Source of the DNA: Streptomyces chartreusis
GTDB lineage: Bacteria; Actinomycetota; Actinomycetes; Streptomycetales; Streptomycetaceae
Direction: 5' to 3'
Length of the DNA stretch: 64,000 bases
NCBI RefSeq assembly: GCF_008704715.1
Contig: NZ_CP023689.1
Span: forward strand, 4,898,001 to 4,962,000
Shown here: positions 25,748 to 35,984 of the stretch, piece by piece
How the letters are laid out: each line of letters begins with the position of its first letter
Numbering within the stretch: the first letter of the stretch is position 1
Position numbers and translations under genes: made by a program
The notes under the pieces: model-generated
Database searches by the model: none
What the model saw: only the letters and a program-made list of their open reading frames with translations
Told to the model about the DNA's origin: nothing

Positions 25748-27187
25748 ATGAGCAGTACTACGAACTCGCCGACGCATCACACTTCCACGATCGGCGCGAT
25801 CGGCGCGCCGAGCAGGCGCAACACCGAGCTGGTATTGCTGGCGTTCGCGGTCGTCATCCCGGTCTTCGCCTATGCCAACGTGGGCCTGGCGATGAACGAC
25901 GAGGTGCCGGCCGGCCTGCTGGGCTACGGACTCGGGCTCGGCCTCCTGGCGGGCATCGGCCACCTCGCCGTACGCAAGTTCGCGCCGTACGCCGACCCGC
26001 TGATGCTGCCGCTGGCCACCTTGCTGAACGGGCTCGGCCTGGTCGTGATCTGGCGGCTGGACCAGTCGAAGCGACTCAGTAACTACGCCGATGCCGCACC
26101 GCGGCAGCTGCTGTACTCAGCGCTCGGCGTCGCCCTGCTCGTGGCCGTGCTGGTCTTCCTGAAGGACCACCGCGTCCTGCAGCGCTACACGTACATCTCG
26201 ATGGCGGGCGCGCTGTTCCTGCTGATCCTGCCGCTCGTGCCCGGACTCGGCGCGAACATCTACGGCGCCAAGATCTGGATCAACATCCCCGGCCTGGGCA
26301 CGGTCCAGCCCGGTGAGTTCGCGAAGATCGTCCTGGCGGTGTTCTTCGCCGGCTACCTCATGGTCAAGAGAGACGCCCTGGCCCTGGCCAGCCGTCGCTT
26401 CATGGGCCTGTACCTGCCGCGCGGCCGCGACCTCGGTCCGATCCTCGTGGTCTGGGTCATCTCGATCCTGATCCTGGTCTTCGAGACCGACCTCGGAACG
26501 TCCCTGCTGTTCTTCGGGATGTTCGTCATCATGCTGTACGTCGCCACCGAGCGGACCAGCTGGATCGTCTTCGGTCTGCTGATGTCCGCGGTCGGCGCGG
26601 TCGGTGTGGCGAGCTTCGAGCCGCACATCCAGACGCGTGTGCAGGCCTGGCTCGACCCGGCGCGCGAGTTCCAGCTCAGCCGCGCCGGCGTCCAGGACGG
26701 CATCCTCCACTCCGAGCAGGCCATGCAGGCCCTGTGGGCCTTCGGCTCCGGCGGCACCCTCGGCACCGGTCTCGGCCAGGGCAATTCCGACCTCATCGGC
26801 TTCGCCGCCAACTCCGACTTCATCCTCGCCACCTTCGGCGAGGAGCTGGGCCTGGCAGGCGTCATGGCGATTCTGCTGCTCTACGGGCTGATCGTCGAGC
26901 GCGGTGTGCGCACCGCCCTCGCGGCCCGCGACCCGTTCGGCAAGCTGCTCGCCGTCGGCCTGTCCGGCGCCTTCGCCCTCCAGGTCTTCGTCGTGGCCGG
27001 CGGTGTCATGGGCCTCATCCCGCTGACCGGTATGACGCTGCCCTTCGTGGCGTACGGCGGTTCCTCCGTCATCGCCAACTGGGCCCTGATCGGCATCCTG
27101 CTGCGCATCAGCGACACCGCACGCCGGCCCGCGCCCGCCCCCGCGCCCAACCCCGACGCCGAGATGACCCAGGTGGTCCGTCCGTGA
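25748..27187 (+). CDS. rodA: FtsW/RodA/SpoVE family peptidoglycan polymerase (SEDS)
   Basis: A 479-residue SEDS glycosyltransferase with about 12 membrane helices. Hallmarks are ISMAGALFLLILPLVPG, the large extracytoplasmic loop with DPAREFQLSRAGVQDGILHSEQAMQALWAFGSGGTLGTGLGQG read in short blocks, and GMTLPFVAYGGSS at the C-terminal side. It polymerises lipid II and works with a class B PBP. Its stop overlaps the pbpA start (GTGA), which fits an obligate SEDS-bPBP pair. RodA-type assignment over FtsW is by genomic context next to pbpA and pknB. Confidence 0.92.
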   Translation: MSSTTNSPTHHTSTIGAIGAPSRRNTELVLLAFAVVIPVFAYANVGLAMNDEVPAGLLGYGLGLGLLAGIGHLAVRKFAPYADPLMLPLATLLNGLGLVVIWRLDQSKRLSNYADAAPRQLLYSALGVALLVAVLVFLKDHRVLQRYTYISMAGALFLLILPLVPGLGANIYGAKIWINIPGLGTVQPGEFAKIVLAVFFAGYLMVKRDALALASRRFMGLYLPRGRDLGPILVVWVISILILVFETDLGTSLLFFGMFVIMLYVATERTSWIVFGLLMSAVGAVGVASFEPHIQTRVQAWLDPAREFQLSRAGVQDGILHSEQAMQALWAFGSGGTLGTGLGQGNSDLIGFAANSDFILATFGEELGLAGVMAILLLYGLIVERGVRTALAARDPFGKLLAVGLSGAFALQVFVVAGGVMGLIPLTGMTLPFVAYGGSSVIANWALIGILLRISDTARRPAPAPAPNPDAEMTQVVRP

Positions 27188-28659
27188 ACAAGCCCCTACG
27201 CCGGATCGCGATCTTCTGCGGACTCCTCGTCCTGGCTCTGCTCATCCGCGACAACTGGATCCAGTACGTCCAGGCCGACGAGCTGAGGACGGACAAGGCC
27301 AACCGCCGCGTCACCATCGAGCGCTACGGCACCCCGCGCGGCAACATCATCGTCGACGGCAAGGCCATCACCGGCTCGAAGGAGACCTCGGGCACCGACT
27401 TCAAGTTCAAGCGCACCTACACGAACGGCCCGATGTGGGCGCCGGTCACCGGCTACGCCTCGCAGGCCTTCGGCGCCAACCAGCTGGAGTACATCGAGGA
27501 CGGCATCCTCACCGGCAACGACGACCGGCTGTTCTTCCGTAACACCCTCGACATGCTCACGGGCAAGGAGAGGGAGGGCGGCAATGTGGTGACCACCCTC
27601 AACGCCGCCGCGCAGAAGGCCGCGTACGAAGGTCTGAAGGACCGCGGCAAGGGCGCGGTCGTGGCCCTGGAGCCGTCCACCGGCAAGATCCTGGCGCTGG
27701 CGTCCTTCCCTTCGTACGACCCCTCGTCCTTCGCCGGCAACTCCACCACGACCGACTCCAAGGCGTGGACGAAGCTCCAGAAGAAGAACAACCCCGACGA
27801 CCCGATGCTCAACCGGGCACTGCGTGAGGTCTACCCGCCCGGCTCGACCTTCAAGGTCGTCACCGCGGCCGCAGCGCTGGAGCACGGGCTGTACACGGAC
27901 GCCGACGCGAAGACGGACTCGCCGGACCCGTGGGTCATGGAGGGCACCACCACCAAGCTGCCGAACGAGGGCACCATCCCCTGCAAGAACGCGACGCTGC
28001 GAGTCGCCCTCAAGTTCTCCTGCAACACCGTCTTCGGCAAGGTCGGCTCCGACCTCGGCAACGACAAGATGCTGGAGACGGCCAAGAAGTTCGGCTTCAC
28101 CGAGGAGCAGTTCACCCCGACCCGCACCAGCGCGTCGGTCTTCTCCGACGACATGAACCCCTCGCAGACGGCCCTGTCCTCCATCGGCCAGTTCAACACC
28201 GCCGCGACGCCGCTCCAGATGGCCATGGTCGCCTCGGCCGTCGCCAACAACGGCACGCTGATGAAGCCGTACATGATCGACGAGCTCCAGACCAACAACC
28301 TCGACGCCATCGAGAAGACCGACCCGGAGGAGATGAGCAAGCCGCTGTCGGCGGAGAACGCTCAGAAGCTCCAGTCGATGATGGAGACGGTCGTCGAGGA
28401 CGGCACCGGCAAGAACGCTCAGATCAGCGGCGTGAAGGTGGGCGGCAAGACCGGTACCGCCCAGCACGGTGTGGACAACAGCGAGAACCCCTACGCGTGG
28501 TTCATCTCCTACGCCAAGCTCGACGACGGCAGCGCCCCGGTGGCCGTGGCCGTCGTCGTGGAGGACCAGAACGCGGTCCGCGACGACATCTCCGGTGGCG
28601 GCCTCGCCGCGCCTATCGCCAAGAGCGTGATGGAGGCGGTCATCAAGAGCAAGAAGTGA
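27184..28659 (+). CDS. pbpA: class B penicillin-binding protein PbpA
   Basis: A 491-residue transpeptidase with an N-terminal anchor (about 7-22), a short dimerisation region, and a catalytic domain with S221-T-F-K224 (SxxK), S279-C-N281 (SxN) and K422-T-G424 (KTG). It crosslinks peptidoglycan and is the target of beta-lactams. The GTG start shares 4 bp with the rodA stop. In actinomycetes PbpA is regulated by PknB, whose gene is next in the operon. Confidence 0.93.
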   Translation: MNKPLRRIAIFCGLLVLALLIRDNWIQYVQADELRTDKANRRVTIERYGTPRGNIIVDGKAITGSKETSGTDFKFKRTYTNGPMWAPVTGYASQAFGANQLEYIEDGILTGNDDRLFFRNTLDMLTGKEREGGNVVTTLNAAAQKAAYEGLKDRGKGAVVALEPSTGKILALASFPSYDPSSFAGNSTTTDSKAWTKLQKKNNPDDPMLNRALREVYPPGSTFKVVTAAAALEHGLYTDADAKTDSPDPWVMEGTTTKLPNEGTIPCKNATLRVALKFSCNTVFGKVGSDLGNDKMLETAKKFGFTEEQFTPTRTSASVFSDDMNPSQTALSSIGQFNTAATPLQMAMVASAVANNGTLMKPYMIDELQTNNLDAIEKTDPEEMSKPLSAENAQKLQSMMETVVEDGTGKNAQISGVKVGGKTGTAQHGVDNSENPYAWFISYAKLDDGSAPVAVAVVVEDQNAVRDDISGGGLAAPIAKSVMEAVIKSKK

Positions 28660-28829
28660 ACCTGCTCACGTCCCCTTCACATCGGTGCACGTTGCGATAC
28701 CGGTCCTGTATCGGGTTACGGGCTTGGCCAGGTCACACAAGATGAGCCGGGTACGGTATGCCCGGACGGCACACCGCCCCACCCACAAGGGTGAGGTCGG
28801 GACCGACGGAGAGGGCTGGTAGGTAGCTT

Positions 28830-30815
<1,986 letters not shown>

Positions 30816-30833
30816 CGGAAGCCTCCGGAGATC

Positions 30834-30878
30834 ACGACGAGGCCCCGGCACCCTTCAAGGGTGCCGGGGCCTCGTCGT
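30834..30878. terminator. bidirectional terminator between pknB and the sortase operon
   Basis: A nearly continuous 22-bp stem centred on position 30856 (ACGACGAGGCCCCGGCACCC and complement). It lies between convergent pknB (plus) and sortase (minus) genes and can serve both. Confidence 0.88.
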
Positions 30879-30902
30879 TCTCGCCCTCGAAGAGCGCGGT
30901 GA

Positions 30903-31664
30903 TCAGCGCAGTTCCTCCGGCAGCGTCCGGTCCTCGTCGACCTTGTCCACGCGCTCCAGCTCGCCCCACACCACGTAGCGGTAGCGGCTCGTGTAGACCG
31001 GGGTGCAGGTCGTCAGCGTGATGTAGTGGCCGGCCTTCGTCTTACCCGATTCCTTCGGGATGCCGCCGAGGACCTGGACGTTGTACTTCGAGGTCTCGGG
31101 GAGGACGGCGTAGACCTTGTAGACGTACCACTTGTCCTTCGTCTCGAAGACGATCGGGTCGCCCTTTTCGAGCTTGTGGATGTTGTGGAACTTCGCGCCG
31201 TGGCCGTCCCGGTGCGCCGCGAGGGAGAAGTTCCCCTTCTTGTCCGAGTTAGGCAGGGTCGCCTTGACGGGGTCGGTGTAGTAGCCGGCGACGCCGTCGT
31301 TGAGGATCTTCGACGTCGTGCCCTTCTCGACCAGGATCTCGCCCTTGGTCATCGCGGGGACGTGCAGGAAGCCGATGCCGTTCTTGGCGTCGAACTCGGC
31401 GGGACGGCCGGAGTCGTCGTCCTGGTGGGCCCAGATGTCACGGACCTTGTCGGCCTGTTTGTCCGCCGCCCGGTCGGCGATGACGTTCGTCCACCACAGG
31501 GAGTAGACGACGAACAGGCCCAGCACCAGGCCCGCCGTGATGAGGAGTTCCCCGAAGACGCTGACGGCCATCGCGATCCGGCCCATGCGCCGACGGCGAA
31601 CCGGGGGACGTCGTGAGGCGGGCGCGGCCGTGTGGTCTTCCGTGCCCTCGGTGGTCGCTGCCAC
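30903..31664 (-). CDS. srtE: class E sortase
   Basis: A 253-residue transpeptidase with a single N-terminal membrane helix (about 33-56) and an external sortase domain. The active-site residues are H151 (LAAHRD), C220 in TLTTCTP, and R229 in TSRYR. Class E sortases of Streptomyces anchor LAxTG proteins such as long chaplins to the wall. The short N-terminal tail is basic. It is 13 bp downstream of a second class E sortase in the same operon, and the pair probably has overlapping substrates. Confidence 0.92.
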   Translation of the reverse strand: MAATTEGTEDHTAAPASRRPPVRRRRMGRIAMAVSVFGELLITAGLVLGLFVVYSLWWTNVIADRAADKQADKVRDIWAHQDDDSGRPAEFDAKNGIGFLHVPAMTKGEILVEKGTTSKILNDGVAGYYTDPVKATLPNSDKKGNFSLAAHRDGHGAKFHNIHKLEKGDPIVFETKDKWYVYKVYAVLPETSKYNVQVLGGIPKESGKTKAGHYITLTTCTPVYTSRYRYVVWGELERVDKVDEDRTLPEELR

Positions 31665-31677
31665 GTTTCATCTGCCC

Positions 31678-32922
31678 TTAACTGACGAGCGCATCCGGCT
31701 TGCCCTTGCTGCGCGGCCGTTCCTCGACCATCTTGCCCCAGACGATCAACCGGTACTTACTGGTGAACTCCGGCGTGCACGTGGTGAGTGTGATGTAGCG
31801 GCCCGGTCCGGTGAAACCCGACCCCGGCGGAACCGGCTCCAGCACGCTCACATTGCTCGGCGACGTCACCGGCAGGATCGACGCCATCTTGTACACGAAG
31901 TACTTGTCCTGCGTCTCGACGACGATCTCGTCGCCCTGGGCGAGCCGGTTGATGTAGCGGAACGGTTCACCGTGTGTGTTGCGATGCCCGGCCAGGCCGA
32001 AGTTGCCGGTCTTGGCGTCAGGCATCGCCGTCTTCAGCTTGCCCTCGCCGTAGTGGCCGACCATTCCCCGGTCGAGCACCTTCTTGTTGCTGATGCCCTC
32101 CGCGATCGGCACGACGACATCCAGCTTCGGGATATGCAGGAGGGCGAAGCCCTGCCCGGGTTCGAAGGTCCCCGGGTTGCCTTTGCCGCTGGCCCAGTCC
32201 TCCTGGAGGCTGCTGGCTTCCTTGTCCGCCTGGGCGTGCGCCCGGATGTTGGTCCACCACAGCTGGTAGCTCACGAACAGCAGCATCAGCACGCCGGTCG
32301 TGATGAACACCTCACCGATCGCCCGGCTGGCGACCGTGGCCGGACCGGGCTTGCGCGCGCGGGCCTGCCGACGGGCCTCCATGCGGGAGAGCGGAGCACC
32401 GGAGCTCTCCGAGTCCGTCTCGGCCGCGTCCGACGGCTGGTGTGTTCCGCCATGGCGCCCGTGACGCCGCTTGGCGGCCTTTCTGCGGGCCGCACGGCCA
32501 CCCGTCGGGGTGGAAGAGGCAGAAGCGGCGGATGAGGCGGGAGAAGGCGATATGGGCTCTCGGGAGGGCGGTGGGTCGGGAACCCGCAGCGCCACGGTCT
32601 CGTCGTCCGGTGGCGGCATGTACGGCTCCGCGTACGGCTCTTGGGCCACGGGAGCCTGGTAGCTCTGACCGGCGTAGCCATTGGAGCCGTAGCCGCCCGC
32701 TCCGTAGCCGTCGGCGCCGTACCCGGCCGCGGCCCGCGCTTCGGCGGCCTGCTGCGCCTGGGTGACGTAACTCTCCTCGCCGTACCACTCCCCGAGCGCA
32801 CCGGAGCCCTCGTACGGCTGCTGCCCGTACGAGCTCCCCTGGTCGCCGGTGTCGCCGTAGGAGTCCGTGAAGGACTCCCCGTAGGCGGCGCCGGACTCGC
32901 GCTCAGGGCGCAGGGCGGTCAC
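31678..32922 (-). CDS. srtE: class E sortase with long N-terminal tail
   Basis: A 414-residue class E sortase. The first about 200 residues are a cytoplasmic low-complexity region rich in Tyr, Gly, Ser and Ala (YGADGYGAGGYGSNGY type), then a basic stretch of KRR/RKA residues. One membrane helix (about 210-230) precedes the catalytic domain, with AGHRN, C382 in TLTTCTP and R391 in TSKYR. The GTG start overlaps the glutamine amidotransferase stop by 4 bp. The tail is much longer than in the neighbouring sortase and has no sortase function known to me; it may be a localisation or regulatory segment (inference). Confidence 0.9.
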   Translation of the reverse strand: MTALRPERESGAAYGESFTDSYGDTGDQGSSYGQQPYEGSGALGEWYGEESYVTQAQQAAEARAAAGYGADGYGAGGYGSNGYAGQSYQAPVAQEPYAEPYMPPPDDETVALRVPDPPPSREPISPSPASSAASASSTPTGGRAARRKAAKRRHGRHGGTHQPSDAAETDSESSGAPLSRMEARRQARARKPGPATVASRAIGEVFITTGVLMLLFVSYQLWWTNIRAHAQADKEASSLQEDWASGKGNPGTFEPGQGFALLHIPKLDVVVPIAEGISNKKVLDRGMVGHYGEGKLKTAMPDAKTGNFGLAGHRNTHGEPFRYINRLAQGDEIVVETQDKYFVYKMASILPVTSPSNVSVLEPVPPGSGFTGPGRYITLTTCTPEFTSKYRLIVWGKMVEERPRSKGKPDALVS

Positions 32923-33557
32923 GCCGTGGCCCTGCCCACCACCGGGGCGAGCCCCGCCGACCTCGCCACCGCGTCTTCGTAGCCGCACTCCACCAGCCAG
33001 TTGGCCAGCATCCGGTGCCCGTGCTCGGTCAGCACCGACTCGGGGTGGAACTGGACTCCCTCGACCGGGAGTTCGCGGTGGCGCAGGCCCATGATGATGC
33101 CGTCGTGCGTGCGTGCCGTGACCTCGAGGTCGGCCGGGACCGTCGCCGGTTCCGCCGCCAGGGAGTGGTAGCGGGTCGCCGTGAAGGGCGAGGGCAGGCC
33201 GGCGAAGACGCCCTTGCCCTCGTGCTCGACCAGCGAGGTCTTGCCGTGCAGCAGCTCCGGCGCACGGTCCACGACACCGCCGTACGCCACCTGCATCGAC
33301 TGCATGCCGAGACAGACGCCGAAGACCGGAACGCCGGTGGAGGCGCAGTGCCGCACCATCTCGACGCAGACGCCGGCCTCCTCGGGAGTTCCGGGGCCCG
33401 GCGAGAGCAGTACGCCGTCGAAGCCGTCCTGGGCGTGCGTCGTCGACACCTCGTCGTTGCGCAGCACCTCGCACTCCGCGCCCAGCTGATAGAGGTACTG
33501 GACCAGGTTGAAGACGAAGCTGTCGTAGTTGTCCACGACGAGAATGCGCGCGCTCAC
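32919..33557 (-). CDS. TrpG/PabA-like glutamine amidotransferase
   Basis: A 212-residue class I glutamine amidotransferase with nucleophile C82 (GVCLGMQ) and a C-terminal QFHPES motif, and the N-terminal VVDNYDSFVFNLVQYL. TrpG or PabA subunits supply ammonia to anthranilate or aminodeoxychorismate synthase. No synthase partner (TrpE or PabB) is encoded nearby. The gene is instead coupled by overlapping stop/start codons to a small membrane protein on one side and a class E sortase on the other. Confidence 0.88.
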   Translation of the reverse strand: MSARILVVDNYDSFVFNLVQYLYQLGAECEVLRNDEVSTTHAQDGFDGVLLSPGPGTPEEAGVCVEMVRHCASTGVPVFGVCLGMQSMQVAYGGVVDRAPELLHGKTSLVEHEGKGVFAGLPSPFTATRYHSLAAEPATVPADLEVTARTHDGIIMGLRHRELPVEGVQFHPESVLTEHGHRMLANWLVECGYEDAVARSAGLAPVVGRATA

Positions 33558-33715
33558 TGGTTGTCCACCGTCACATCGTTGAAGGGCAGGAGCGGTTCGG
33601 CCCACGGGAAGACGTAGTTGAACAAGACGTAGACGACGGCCATGGCCAGCGCGAGCGAGAGCAGTGCCTTCACCCACGCGTTCCCCGGCAGATGCCGCCA
33701 GATCCAGCCGTACAT
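33554..33715 (-). CDS. 53-residue single-helix membrane protein
   Basis: A small protein starting MYGWIWRHLPGNAW, with one membrane helix (about 15-35, VKALLSLALAMAVVYVLFNYVF) and a short acidic C-terminus. The ATG at 33715 follows GAAGGGA, and its stop overlaps the next start as GTGA, which makes a real gene very likely despite its size. No family name can be given. Its place between sortase genes suggests an envelope role (inference). Confidence 0.75.
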   Translation of the reverse strand: MYGWIWRHLPGNAWVKALLSLALAMAVVYVLFNYVFPWAEPLLPFNDVTVDNQ

Positions 33716-33769
33716 GCCGTCCCTTCCGTCGCACCACGGCACTCAGACTCACGCCGTACAGCCAACAGA

Positions 33770-34480
33770 CTAACGGCGCAACGCTTCCGGTTTCCCGGCC
33801 TCCACAGGCTGGGTGGAGTCCAGGTGGGCCCACACGATCAGCCGATGACTGTGCCCCCACTCGGGATCGCACGTGGTCAGCGTCAGGTAGCGGCCTTCAC
33901 GCGTGTACCCCGACTTACGGGGCACAGGGTCAATCACCTCAACGTCGGCGGGCAGTGTTTTGTAGGGGCCTTTGTCGATCCGATACGTGAACCAGGTCGT
34001 TCCGTCGGTCAGCACCACCGCGTCTCCGGGCCGCAGCCTGGGGAAATCCTTGAACGGATCGCCGTACGTGCGCCGGTGACCGGCGACCGAGAAGTTGCCC
34101 TTCTGGCCGAGCTGGGCGGTGTTCGCGTAGTGGCCGAGGCCCTTCTTCAGGGTCTTGGTGGCGGTGCCTTCGAGCACCGGCTTGTTCCACGTGAAACCAA
34201 GCCGCGGGATGTACATGATCGCGAAAGGCTTGTCCGCCGTGTACGGCGCCGGCTTCGGCGGGCTCGCGGTCGCCCCCGGACTCGCCGCGGCGCCGCCGGG
34301 AGCCGTGTCCGGCGGGCGCACCGCACTCTGCGCCCACTGCTCCTGAAGCTGGTCGATCTGGTCGTCCATGACGTTGTCGGCCTTCACGCCCGTCCAGAAA
34401 AGTACATAGACGACGAAAAGGACGATCACGGTGCCTGCGCTGATGCAGAGCTCGCTGACGGTCCTCACGACGACGCGCAC
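33770..34480 (-). CDS. third class E sortase-like protein
   Basis: A 236-residue sortase. One membrane helix (about 9-30) is followed by a Pro/Ala-rich stalk and a sortase domain with VAGHRR, C204 in TLTTCDP, and R213 in HSHR. It differs from the other two at the active-site neighbour (CDP, not CTP) and in the HSHR segment, so it may prefer other substrates. GTG start with GGAG nearby. It is 18 bp after the DUF881 gene. A parS-like sequence lies inside its coding region (34184-34197). Confidence 0.87.
   Translation of the reverse strand: MRVVVRTVSELCISAGTVIVLFVVYVLFWTGVKADNVMDDQIDQLQEQWAQSAVRPPDTAPGGAAASPGATASPPKPAPYTADKPFAIMYIPRLGFTWNKPVLEGTATKTLKKGLGHYANTAQLGQKGNFSVAGHRRTYGDPFKDFPRLRPGDAVVLTDGTTWFTYRIDKGPYKTLPADVEVIDPVPRKSGYTREGRYLTLTTCDPEWGHSHRLIVWAHLDSTQPVEAGKPEALRR
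34184..34197. promoter_or_regulatory. parS-like site, one mismatch
   Basis: GTTCCACGTGAAAC matches the parS consensus at 13 of 14 positions. It lies inside the coding region of the third sortase, 21 kb from oriC. Binding by ParB is plausible but weaker than at perfect sites. Confidence 0.6.
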
Positions 34481-34498
34481 CGGCAGCTCCAGGGAAGG

Positions 34499-35275
34499 TC
34501 ACTCCACGGGCTTGGCGTATTGCAGATCCACTGTGCCCGAGTAGCCGGGCAGAGTCACCGTTCCGTCCTCGGTGACTTTCCAGCCGAGGCCGTAGACATT
34601 GACGTAGACCATGTAGTTCTGGATCGCCTTCGAGGCGGCGAGCGCCTGCTGCATCTTCTCCGGGTCACCGACCGCCGTGATCTTGTACGGCGGTGAGTAG
34701 ACGCGACCCTGGAGGATCAGGGTGTTTCCCACGCAGCGCACGGCGCTGGTGGAGATCAGCCGCTGGTCCATGACCTTGATGCCCTTGGCACCGCTCTGCC
34801 ACAGCGCGTTCACCACGGCCTGGAGGTCCTGCTGGTGGATCACCAGGTAGTCGGGCTGCGGCTCGGGGTATCCCGGCAGCTTGGCCGTGGCGTCCGGCGG
34901 GGCGTCGTTGAGCGTGACGGAGATGGCCTCGCCCGTCAGCTTCTGGGTACCGGCGTTGTGCTCCAGCGCGGTCAGCTTGGCGTCCTCCGCCTCGGTGCTG
35001 CCGTCGTCCCGCTCGGCGAGCGCCTCGACGTCGTCACGCAGGGACGCGTTCGCGTCGTCACGCTCGCCGTTCTCGCGACTGCGCTCATGGATCAGGTCCG
35101 AGAGCTTCAGCAGCGAGGCGTCCGTGCGGATGTTGGTGCCCTTGGCCGTGTTGAAACTGGTGAAGAAAATCAGCCCGGCGAGAGCGAAGACCGCCGCGGT
35201 GAGCACCCGCACCGGCCGGAAACGGCCGCGGGCAGGGCTGGATCCCGTCGGGGGAGAGTCGGCAGAATTGCTCAA
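34499..35275 (-). CDS. DUF881 family protein
   Basis: A 258-residue membrane-associated protein of the DUF881 family. An N-terminal helix (about 25-42) is followed by an extracytoplasmic region with a coiled-coil-like stretch (about 60-105) and an alpha/beta domain containing YLVIHQQDLQAVVNALWQSGAKGI and the conserved GKVYSPP-like GRVYSPPYKI. DUF881 proteins lie near cell-division genes in many actinobacteria and Firmicutes. The start is a rare TTG (35273-35275) preceded by AAGGAG 11 bp away; no better start keeps the N-terminal helix. It is divergent from crgA. Confidence 0.82.
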   Translation of the reverse strand: MSNSADSPPTGSSPARGRFRPVRVLTAAVFALAGLIFFTSFNTAKGTNIRTDASLLKLSDLIHERSRENGERDDANASLRDDVEALAERDDGSTEAEDAKLTALEHNAGTQKLTGEAISVTLNDAPPDATAKLPGYPEPQPDYLVIHQQDLQAVVNALWQSGAKGIKVMDQRLISTSAVRCVGNTLILQGRVYSPPYKITAVGDPEKMQQALAASKAIQNYMVYVNVYGLGWKVTEDGTVTLPGYSGTVDLQYAKPVE

Positions 35276-35415
35276 CGTACCCTTATCTCCTTCGGCGCCG
35301 CGGAAGCACTACGCTAACGGACGCCCGGAGGAGCCAGCAGAGTCCCCTTGTACGCCTCCCCGAGCCCGACCAGTTCCCTGCGCGGCCACGCAGCGCATCG
35401 ACAGGAGAGACCCTC

Positions 35416-35670
35416 GTGCCGAAGTCACGTATCCGCAAGAAGGCCGACTACACGCCGCCGCAGTCGAAGCAGGCGACCGCCATCAAGCTGAACAGCCGCT
35501 CATGGGTCGCCCCCGTGATGCTGGCCATGTTCATCCTCGGCCTGGCCTGGATCGTCGTCTTCTATGTGACGGACGGTTCGCTGCCCATCGAGGCGCTGGG
35601 CAACTGGAACATCGTGGTGGGCTTCGGCTTCATCGCCGCCGGTTTCGGCGTCTCCACCCAGTGGAAGTAG
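35416..35670 (+). CDS. crgA: cell division regulator CrgA
   Basis: An 84-residue protein with a basic N-terminus (MPKSRIRKKADYTPP) and two membrane helices (about 30-53 and 62-80), with the conserved NSRSWVAPVMLAMFILGLAW read in two blocks. CrgA inhibits and coordinates FtsZ-ring formation in Streptomyces aerial hyphae and recruits division and wall proteins in mycobacteria. The GTG start follows AGGAGAG. The gene is followed by a DnaA-box-rich intergenic region. Confidence 0.95.
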   Translation: MPKSRIRKKADYTPPQSKQATAIKLNSRSWVAPVMLAMFILGLAWIVVFYVTDGSLPIEALGNWNIVVGFGFIAAGFGVSTQWK

Positions 35671-35729
35671 CGCCCGAACCCTCGGCCACCTCACGGTGAA
35701 CGCAGCTCTGCCCAGGGCTATCCGCTGAG

Positions 35730-35975
35730 TTATCCACAGCCTTGCAGCAATTTCCACAAGCTGACTGGGGAAAAGACGACGATCTGTGGATAACCCATCG
35801 GGGGTTGACGCCGGTATGACAGCCACACCGGTCACCCGAAGGCATCCCGAACACCTGTACGCCCCCTGCCTGACCTGCGGAAACACAGGTCAAGAGCAGG
35901 GGGCGTAGCCGTTCCCGCACCGTACGCACAAGATCCGCCACACGCTGTGGACAACAGGGCCGCTCACGTGGATAA
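35730..35975. promoter_or_regulatory. DnaA-box cluster between crgA and the rhomboid gene
   Basis: The region 35671-35984 has no gene. It carries two perfect TTATCCACA boxes (35730-35738 plus strand, 35785-35793 minus strand), a perfect TTGTCCACA box (35946-35954, minus), a one-mismatch TTATCCACG (35967-35975, minus), and a weaker ATTTCCACA at 35750. Origin-distal DnaA-box clusters that titrate DnaA are known in S. coelicolor; whether this equals one of them is inference. Confidence 0.75.
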
Positions 35976-35984
35976 CGTCCGGGC

